From contig DBTO01000134.1 of NCBI GenBank assembly GCA_002307095.1, forward strand, positions 1 through 11,940: 11,940 nucleotides of DNA, written 5' to 3'. This DNA comes from Sulfurospirillum sp. UBA1314 (GTDB taxonomy: Bacteria > Campylobacterota > Campylobacteria > Campylobacterales > Sulfurospirillaceae). The notes under the pieces are model-generated. The model was not told the DNA's origin and ran no database searches. It saw nothing but the letters and a program-made list of their open reading frames with translations. The translations under genes were made by a program, and so were the position numbers. Positions 6,733 through 11,940 of the stretch are shown one piece after another (the first letter of the stretch is position 1; each line of letters opens with the position of its first letter).

Positions 6733-7524
6733 TTAAAGTTTTGCTAAAAATGCCTTGATTGCCTCGTTGCACTCTTCTGGGTTTTCAACCACACTCATAT
6801 GTGCTGCATTTTTAATGACCACAAATTCAGCTCCCTTGATCTGCTCCGCCATCGCTTTCATCTTAGCAGGAGGTGTCAGCGTGTCGAGTTCACCGCAGAT
6901 GACCAAGGTTGGAATCGTGATAGAAGGAAGAAAAGATGTCATGTCATTGCGCGTTAGCATTGCAAAGAGACACCCTTTGACGCCGATGGAGTTAAACTTT
7001 GTCGACTTGGCGATGCGTTTGTCGACCACCTCTTTGTGCGCTTTTTTATAGCCATCGCTGAAACAGTGTCCGATGAAATTTTTGGAAAACGTGGTCAAGC
7101 CTTGCGCATTGATGCGTCTGATGACATCGGAGCGGTTGAGTTTGCCTTCGTTATCATCGGCGTGTGCAGCGGTGTCGCATAAAATGACTGCGGAAAAAGC
7201 ATTTTCCATCCGCTCAAGTGCGCGAAGGACGATGTAGCCGCCCATTGAGAAGCCACACACAATCGGTGGTTTTTCGATTCTAAGCTCGCTGATCATCAGT
7301 TCAAGATCATCGACAAACGACTCCATCGTAAACTGTCCATCACCCACCGAAGAGCCACCAAGCCCTCTGATGTCGTACGCCACACAGTAAAAGTCTTCAC
7401 TCAGCGCTGCTATTTGTTCATGCCACATCGTATGGTCATACGGAAAACCGTGTAAAAAGATGATGGCATTGTTTTTTGGGCTGCCCTCCACTAAAACCGA
7501 TAATCCGCCGATGGTTTTTTTCAT
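6733..7524 (-). CDS. Alpha/beta hydrolase of unknown substrate
   Basis: The 263-residue protein has a complete alpha/beta-hydrolase fold signature. It shows the oxyanion motif HGF (25-27), YDIRGLGGSS (50-59), the nucleophile elbow GFSMGG with S93, the acid D214 in GELDTLTP, and the catalytic histidine H242 in AAHMS. It resembles the 3-oxoadipate enol-lactonase/esterase branch, a branch whose members have many different substrates, so no reaction can be named. There is no signal peptide, so it is cytoplasmic. I start at ATG 7524 because AAAGGA lies 6 nt upstream. A start 30 bp earlier at 7554 would overlap the metH stop (TGATG) and add ten residues unlike the family. It sits 29 bp after metH and 11 bp before the sirtuin gene, so the three are probably one transcript, but a shared pathway is not evident. 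Confidence 0.88.
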   Translation of the reverse strand: MKKTIGGLSVLVEGSPKNNAIIFLHGFPYDHTMWHEQIAALSEDFYCVAYDIRGLGGSSVGDGQFTMESFVDDLELMISELRIEKPPIVCGFSMGGYIVLRALERMENAFSAVILCDTAAHADDNEGKLNRSDVIRRINAQGLTTFSKNFIGHCFSDGYKKAHKEVVDKRIAKSTKFNSIGVKGCLFAMLTRNDMTSFLPSITIPTLVICGELDTLTPPAKMKAMAEQIKGAEFVVIKNAAHMSVVENPEECNEAIKAFLAKL

Positions 7525-7553
7525 AATGTATCCTTTGTATAGCTCATTATACA

Positions 7554-10500
7554 TCAGACATTAAAATATAAGGCCTCCCTGTGGTGCATCACGATCGCAG
7601 TGGTGCTTTGCTCAGGGTGAATCTGAAATGTTTCGCTGAGATTGATGCCAAATTCTTCAGGCTTGAGCAGGTCAAAAATGATTTGTGTATCTTCCAAGGC
7701 AGGGCATGCTGGGTAGCCAAACGAGTAGCGACATCCAAGATAACGCTTCATCTGAACATCGCGCAAGCTATGTCCCTCATTTTCGGCGATGCCAAGATCA
7801 AGACGTATCTGTTTATGCACGATCTCCGCTAACGCTTCGGCAAGTTCAACACCCAAGCCATGCACGAAGAAATACTCCGTAAAATTGCCTGCATCGTAAA
7901 GCTCTTTTTCATACGCTGAAAATTTCGCTCCTGCGCTTACACACGTCAAAGCCAAAACATCGTGACGATCAGGGTGAATAAAGTCGCTTAGGCTTCGGTA
8001 CGGGTTTCTATTTTGACGTGGGAAATCAAACGTCTTAATCGCACGCGCTTTGATGGTGTCGATGTTCTCACGATTGACCTGAGCTTCGCTAAAATAGCCT
8101 TCGCTCTCATCAAACAGATAGAGATTATTTTCATGGGAACGCGCAGGATAGTAACCGTAAATCAGCGTCGGCTCAAACAGTCCCAGTCGTTCGATGTCCG
8201 CTTTGATGCGCTCGAATGTTGGCCACAGAACCTCATCCAACTGTTTTTGCTTTTCTTCTTTGCTCTGCCCTTTGCCACTGTAACCCCAACGTTGCGCAAA
8301 AAGAATTTTGTGGTTGATCCACGCATAGGCTAACTCTTTGACATCGGTTTTTAGCACACGTCTGCCCCAAAATGGCGGTGTAGGGATAGCGATGTCACGA
8401 CTAGGCATTTTAAGCTCATGAAACGGCGGTATCTCTTTCGCTTCTTTTGTGGCACGATTGACACTGTTTTCAAGCACGATGCGACTAAACGAAGTGTCAT
8501 AATTTTTCGCTTCGATGCGGCTCATCGCTGTTATGCCCTCAAACGCGTCTTTGCAGTAATAAATCGGCCCATCGTAAATCGGTCGGCAAAAGTCCTCCAC
8601 AAAGGTATCGGTCAGTGCCGCACCGCCTAAAATGACAGGGATTTTGATGCCCATCTTCTGCATCGCCTCTAAATTTTCTTTCATGACATTGGTCGACTTC
8701 ACCAAAAGTCCACTCATACCAATCGCATCGGCATTGTGCTCTTTGAGCGCTTCTAAAAATTGATCTAAATCCGCTTTGATGCCGATGTTGATGACTTTAA
8801 AACCGTTGTTACTTAAGATGATGTCAACCAAGTTTTTACCCACATCGTGTACATCGCCTTTGACGGTTCCGATGATAAGCGTCGTCGTTGTATTTTTTTC
8901 CGTCTTTGGAAGGTAAGGTTGCAGATAATCCACTGCGGCTTTCATCACTTCGGCGGATTGAAGAACAAACGGTAATTGCATCTTTCCACTGCCAAACAGC
9001 TCGCCAACGACTTTCATCGCATCGATCAATATCTCATTGACGATGACTTCCGCGGCTATCTCCTCTTTGGCGGTAGGTAAGAGTACTAACATACGCTCTT
9101 TATCGCCATCGATGAGCAGGGTTGAGATTTTCTCTTTCGTGTCCATCGCTTGATACGCTGCGTCACTTTCGTCTTTGTTCTCCACCACCCCTTCAAAATG
9201 GTCGATGAATTTAAAGAGCGGATCACCCTCTTCTCGGTGGTTAAAGAGCAAATCTTCGCAGATTTTTTTATCCACTTCGCTGATCTTGTGCATCGGAAGC
9301 GTGTTTTTAACATTGACAATCGCCATGCTCAGCCCTGCTTCAACGCAGTGGTGCAAAAAGACGGAGTTTAGGTATTCACGGGCGTGTTTGGCTAAACCAA
9401 ACGAGATGTTCGAAACACCCAACACAAATCCCACTTCGGGATGCAGTGCGTGAAATTCACGAATTGCCTCGATGGTCTCAATCGCTGCCGTATGGTACTC
9501 AGGATCGCCACTGCCTACCGTAAACGTAAGTAAGTCAAATACCAAATCTTCGGGGTGAATGCCATGCTTCTCAGTCGCTAAAGTATAAATGCGCTCCGCA
9601 ATCGCGACCTTTTGTTCCTTGCTCTTTGCCATGCCCACTTCATCGATGGTCAGACACACAAGTGCGGCACCAAAACGCTTCGCTAAAGAGCAGACTTTGT
9701 CAAACTTTTCGATGCCATCTTCTAAGTTCACGGAGTTGATGATGGGCTTTCCACCAATGAGTTTAAGCGCCACTTCAAGCGCTGGGACTTGCGTAGTGTC
9801 AGGCATGAGTGGCAAAAGAATCTTTTGCACGTAGCGCCCCATCACCTCTTGGGTATCTTTGTGCTCGTCACGTCCTGCAAAACCCACACTCACATCGATG
9901 CCGTGCGCCCCACTTCTGACTTGTTGTTGCGCAACGCTCAGTGTACCATCGTAGTCTTCGGCAAGCAGTAACTCACGAAACGCTTTGGAACCTGTGGCAT
10001 TGCTTCGCTCACCAATCAAAAACGGCGCTGGGTCTTGTTTTAAAGCTCTGGTTTCAAACAACGAGGCAATGCTACGAGGCATCTCACCTTTAGGTGCAAG
10101 CGGTTTTTTACCTTCGACACGTTTGGAAAGCTCTAGGATGTGCTGAGGCGTGGTACCACAACAGCCACCAAGGATCGCAACGCCTGCAATTTCAGTAAAT
10201 TTTTCTTGAAGTTCGGCAAATTCGCGAGGTCCCATCGGATAGAACGTATAACCACCACGGTTTTGAGGAAGTCCTGCATTGGCGTGTACACTGATGGGTT
10301 TGCCCCAAACGGAACTCAGGGTTTTGACATGCTTTTCAACCTGCTCAGGGCCTGTGCCGCAGTTGAAGCCAAGACTTAGAATGTCAAACGGCTCCAAGAT
10401 CGCCGCAATCGTGGTTGCGTCGGTTCCAATGAGCATCGTACCACTCAGTTCAATGGTCACAGAAACCATAATCGGAAGCTTTACATGTAAAGCATTTTGA

Positions 10501-11024
10501 GCATCCATTATCGCATGCAAAGCGGCTTTAATTTGAAGGGGGTCTTGCGCCGTTTCAATAAGAAAAAGATCACATCCGCCCTCAATTGCGCCGCGTGCCG
10601 CCTCTTTGTAGCCCTCAAACATTTCATCGTAGCCGATATGTCCTAAGGAGGGTAGTTTCGTCCCAGGGCCAAAGGCAGCGGCGGTAAAACGTGGCTTTTG
10701 CTCCGTGGCAAACTCCGCACACGCCGCTTTGACGATCTCAACCCCTGCACGAGCGAGTTCATACGCTCTCTCACCGATGCCATAATCGTCCAAAACCCAC
10801 GGCAATGCACCAAAGGTGTTGGTCTTGATGATGTCCGCGCCTGCGAGCAAATAACCACGGTGAATTTTTGAAATGGCATCTTTACATGTAACGTTCAAAA
10901 GCTCGTTGCAGCCCTCTTTGCCTTCCCACTGCTCAGGTGCAATTTCTAAGGCTTGAATCTGCGTGCCCATCGCACCATCGATAACTAAAATTTTTTCTTT
11001 GATAAGTTCTTGAAGTGTTGCCAA
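7554..11024 (-). CDS. metH: Cobalamin-dependent methionine synthase
   Basis: This 1156-residue enzyme moves the methyl group of 5-methyltetrahydrofolate through cobalamin to homocysteine. All four modules are present. The homocysteine domain (about 1-305) starts with DGAMGTQIQ and has zinc ligands C222 (GFNCGTGP), C288 and C289 (GGCCGTTP). The pterin-binding domain (about 330-600) contains GERSNATGS. The cap and B12 domains (about 620-850) contain GDVHDVGKN, whose H726 is the lower cobalt ligand. The S-adenosylmethionine reactivation domain (about 870-1150) contains R1099-YSFGYPACP. It is slightly shorter than the E. coli enzyme (1227). The start is TTG, supported by AGGA 7 nt upstream and the normal N-terminus MATLQELI. 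A clear TATAAT lies about 29 bp upstream. No SAM or cobalamin riboswitch is visible in the short leader. It leads the hydrolase-sirtuin block. Two recurrent palindromes fall in it, coding VTCK (45-48) and LHVK (179-182). Confidence 0.98.
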   Translation of the reverse strand: MATLQELIKEKILVIDGAMGTQIQALEIAPEQWEGKEGCNELLNVTCKDAISKIHRGYLLAGADIIKTNTFGALPWVLDDYGIGERAYELARAGVEIVKAACAEFATEQKPRFTAAAFGPGTKLPSLGHIGYDEMFEGYKEAARGAIEGGCDLFLIETAQDPLQIKAALHAIMDAQNALHVKLPIMVSVTIELSGTMLIGTDATTIAAILEPFDILSLGFNCGTGPEQVEKHVKTLSSVWGKPISVHANAGLPQNRGGYTFYPMGPREFAELQEKFTEIAGVAILGGCCGTTPQHILELSKRVEGKKPLAPKGEMPRSIASLFETRALKQDPAPFLIGERSNATGSKAFRELLLAEDYDGTLSVAQQQVRSGAHGIDVSVGFAGRDEHKDTQEVMGRYVQKILLPLMPDTTQVPALEVALKLIGGKPIINSVNLEDGIEKFDKVCSLAKRFGAALVCLTIDEVGMAKSKEQKVAIAERIYTLATEKHGIHPEDLVFDLLTFTVGSGDPEYHTAAIETIEAIREFHALHPEVGFVLGVSNISFGLAKHAREYLNSVFLHHCVEAGLSMAIVNVKNTLPMHKISEVDKKICEDLLFNHREEGDPLFKFIDHFEGVVENKDESDAAYQAMDTKEKISTLLIDGDKERMLVLLPTAKEEIAAEVIVNEILIDAMKVVGELFGSGKMQLPFVLQSAEVMKAAVDYLQPYLPKTEKNTTTTLIIGTVKGDVHDVGKNLVDIILSNNGFKVINIGIKADLDQFLEALKEHNADAIGMSGLLVKSTNVMKENLEAMQKMGIKIPVILGGAALTDTFVEDFCRPIYDGPIYYCKDAFEGITAMSRIEAKNYDTSFSRIVLENSVNRATKEAKEIPPFHELKMPSRDIAIPTPPFWGRRVLKTDVKELAYAWINHKILFAQRWGYSGKGQSKEEKQKQLDEVLWPTFERIKADIERLGLFEPTLIYGYYPARSHENNLYLFDESEGYFSEAQVNRENIDTIKARAIKTFDFPRQNRNPYRSLSDFIHPDRHDVLALTCVSAGAKFSAYEKELYDAGNFTEYFFVHGLGVELAEALAEIVHKQIRLDLGIAENEGHSLRDVQMKRYLGCRYSFGYPACPALEDTQIIFDLLKPEEFGINLSETFQIHPEQSTTAIVMHHREALYFNV
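10480..10491. repeat. Recurrent palindrome, copy 6
   Basis: Perfect TTTACATGTAAA inside metH, read as LHVK (179-182). The flanks extend the symmetry to 16 bp, GCTTTACATGTAAAGC (10478-10493). Confidence 0.85.
10882..10891. repeat. Recurrent palindrome, copy 7
   Basis: TTACATGTAA core (11 of 12 for the long form) inside metH, read as VTCK (45-48). Confidence 0.8.
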
Positions 11025-11028
11025 GTCG

Positions 11029-11055
11029 AATTCCTAGTGTGTTATAACTAGAATT
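11029..11055 (-). promoter_or_regulatory. Inverted repeat in the metH leader covering the ribosome-binding site
   Basis: On the minus strand AATTCTAG (11055-11048) can pair with CTAGGAATT (11037-11029) with one bulged G, around a 10-nt loop. The second arm contains the AGGA used by the TTG start. It overlaps the end of the -10 region, so only part of it may be transcribed. A role in limiting translation is a guess. Confidence 0.25.
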
Positions 11056-11058
11056 ATA
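11053..11058 (-). promoter_or_regulatory. -10 element of the metH promoter
   Basis: The minus strand reads TTTGATACTATAATTCTAG, with a perfect TATAAT. No -35 hexamer is evident at 17 bp, as is usual in Campylobacterota. The start of transcription should be about 20 bp before the TTG codon, leaving almost no leader. Confidence 0.65.
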
Positions 11059-11102
11059 GTATCAAATTTTTGGTAAGGAGAGGCTAAAGGGTTCGGAGTA
11101 GT

Positions 11103-11129
11103 CCAAAGAGGCAAAAAATGCCTCTTTGG
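11103..11129. terminator. Perfect 10-bp stem-loop between the binding-protein gene and metH
   Basis: CCAAAGAGGC (11103-11112) and GCCTCTTTGG (11120-11129) are exact inverted repeats around AAAAAAT. The closing A-T pair can extend the stem to 11 bp. It lies 17 bp past the stop of the binding-protein gene, where a terminator is expected. The run of T follows the stem only on the plus strand (11130-11134). On the minus strand, the direction of all genes here, the A-run precedes the stem and GGACTACTCC follows it. It may therefore act mainly as a transcript 3'-end stabiliser or as a block to antisense transcription. Confidence 0.6.
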
Positions 11130-11132
11130 TTT

Positions 11133-11142
11133 TTACATGTAA
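11133..11142. repeat. Recurrent palindrome, copy 8
   Basis: TTACATGTAA core (11 of 12 for the long form), 3 bp beyond the stop of the binding-protein gene and next to the stem-loop. Confidence 0.8.
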
Positions 11143-11145
11143 TGC

Positions 11146-11940
11146 TTAGGGATTGACCGTAGATTTGTAAACGGCTTTGCCACCTTTGATCTCTTTGATG
11201 ACGGCAGAACGAGTTGCATTGCCTTTATCATCAATGCTGATAAAACCAGAAACACCCTCAAATTTTGACGTTTTACGGATTTCACTGTTCACACAAACGC
11301 TATCTTCTGGGTTAGAGCAACGATTCATAGCATCGACCATGATGTTATAGGCATCCGCACCCAAAGCGGTAAATGAGTTCAACTCTTTTTTGCCTGTTTT
11401 TTTCTCATAGGCTGCTATAAAATCTTTTGATTTGTTCGTTGGAGGTGCGCTGTGATCGAATGCGTCGGTAAACATATACCCTTCAACGGCATCCCCACCT
11501 AAGTCAATAAACGTCTGATTCGCAACGCCATCACCGGAGAAGAACGGCTTGTTAAAGTCTGCTTGTTTGGCTTGACGCTTGATCATCGAAGCTTCCGTAT
11601 GGTACAGAGGTAAGAAAACAAAGTCTGCATTGAGCGCTTTGATTTGAGAGATGACGGCTTTAAAATCTTTATCGCCAGAGCTTACACGCACCTCTTTAAG
11701 CACCTTGCCACCGTTTTGCGTGAACGCCTGAGTAAAGGCTTTTGCAAGTCCGAGTGAATACACTTGTGCTTGATCGGTTACAATAACAGCCGTTTTAAGC
11801 CCTAAATCTTTAGAAGCGTAATTCGCAACCACGGTTCCTTGGAAAGAGTCGATAAAACAGACACGATTGGCATAGGTTCTATTTTCAGTGAGTTTGTCGT
11901 TGGTCGCAGCAGGCGCAATGACAGGAACCTGTTTTTTCTC
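11146..11940 (-). CDS. ABC-transporter periplasmic substrate-binding protein, branched-chain amino-acid (LivK) type (partial, N-terminus off the right edge)
   Basis: The frame is open to the right edge and gives the last 264 residues. No start lies in the window; the GTG at 11832 is an internal valine. The visible part begins EKKQVPVIAPAATNDKLTEN, the typical Peripla_BP_6 segment after the ligand-contacting strand of the first lobe. It continues through ALNADFVFLPLYHTEASMI and FFSGDGVANQTFIDLGGDAVEGYMFTDAF, and ends in GNATRSAVIKEIKGGKAVY. Such proteins deliver branched-chain amino acids, other amino acids, amides or urea to a LivHMGF-type importer. The substrate cannot be fixed because half of the binding site is missing. 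Cysteines in MNRCSNPEDSVC may form a disulfide. The importer genes are not in this window. metH downstream has its own promoter, so a common operon is unlikely. Confidence 0.9.
   Translation of the reverse strand, partial: EKKQVPVIAPAATNDKLTENRTYANRVCFIDSFQGTVVANYASKDLGLKTAVIVTDQAQVYSLGLAKAFTQAFTQNGGKVLKEVRVSSGDKDFKAVISQIKALNADFVFLPLYHTEASMIKRQAKQADFNKPFFSGDGVANQTFIDLGGDAVEGYMFTDAFDHSAPPTNKSKDFIAAYEKKTGKKELNSFTALGADAYNIMVDAMNRCSNPEDSVCVNSEIRKTSKFEGVSGFISIDDKGNATRSAVIKEIKGGKAVYKSTVNP

Noticed and set aside
6722..6772. Longer sirtuin start at 6772
   Set aside because: It would overlap the end of the hydrolase gene and adds 17 residues before the conserved N-terminus, while ATG 6721 has a perfect AAGGAGG at the right distance.
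7525..7554. Longer hydrolase start at 7554
   Set aside because: It overlaps the metH stop (TGATG), so coupling is conceivable, but ATG 7524 has AAAGGA 6 nt upstream and gives the usual N-terminus.
319..11142. Reading TTTACATGTAAA as an operator for a local transcription factor
   Set aside because: Six of eight copies lie well inside reading frames of unrelated genes, one is just behind a stop codon, and none overlaps a promoter I can identify.
319..11142. Reading the repeated palindromes as CRISPR repeats or transposon ends
   Set aside because: Spacing is irregular from 158 bp to over 4 kb, the unit is only 10-12 bp, the copies sit inside intact genes, and there is no cas or transposase gene.
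11025..11145. SAM or cobalamin riboswitch ahead of metH
   Set aside because: The strong -10 leaves a leader of about 20 nt, and the only structure upstream of it is the simple stem-loop at 11103-11129.

Overview
The window looks like chromosomal DNA of a Campylobacterota (epsilonproteobacterial) species, most plausibly Sulfurospirillum or a close relative. This is inferred from the gene set, codon usage, weak -35/strong -10 promoters and moderate GC, and was not tested by a search. Every gene I can support is on the minus strand, so transcription runs from the right edge to the left. Both ends of the window cut a gene.

In transcription order, the right edge holds the last 264 codons of a periplasmic branched-chain amino-acid-type binding protein (LivK family). 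It ends in a gap of about 120 bp with a perfect stem-loop and the metH promoter. A compact three-gene block follows: cobalamin-dependent methionine synthase (metH, TTG start), an alpha/beta hydrolase, and a class III-type sirtuin deacylase. These genes are separated by 29 and 11 bp. After 43 bp comes a very AT-rich gene for a five-helix membrane protein with a large C-terminal domain of unknown function. Its base composition sets it apart from everything around it.

The left 4.3 kb is an iron-siderophore uptake cassette. It encodes a PchR-like AraC-family regulator, a TonB-dependent outer-membrane receptor, a small three-helix DUF3649-like protein and a PepSY-TM inner-membrane protein that runs off the left edge. 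The last three are within 15 bp of each other or overlap, so they should be one transcript. The expected job is ferric-siderophore import through the receptor, with reduction or processing at the inner membrane by the PepSY protein. The regulator-receptor gap carries a Fur-like site and, just upstream, two tandem 21-bp repeats suited to an AraC-type activator. A second Fur-like site lies ahead of the regulator gene.

The most unusual signal is not a gene. A palindrome, TTTACATGTAAA or its 10-bp core TTACATGTAA, occurs eight times in 11.9 kb, six times inside reading frames and twice between genes. A random sequence of similar composition would be expected to contain about 0.03 copies of the core. 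It behaves like a genome-wide highly iterated palindrome (comparable in style to HIP1 of cyanobacteria) rather than a gene operator. I know of no description of it.
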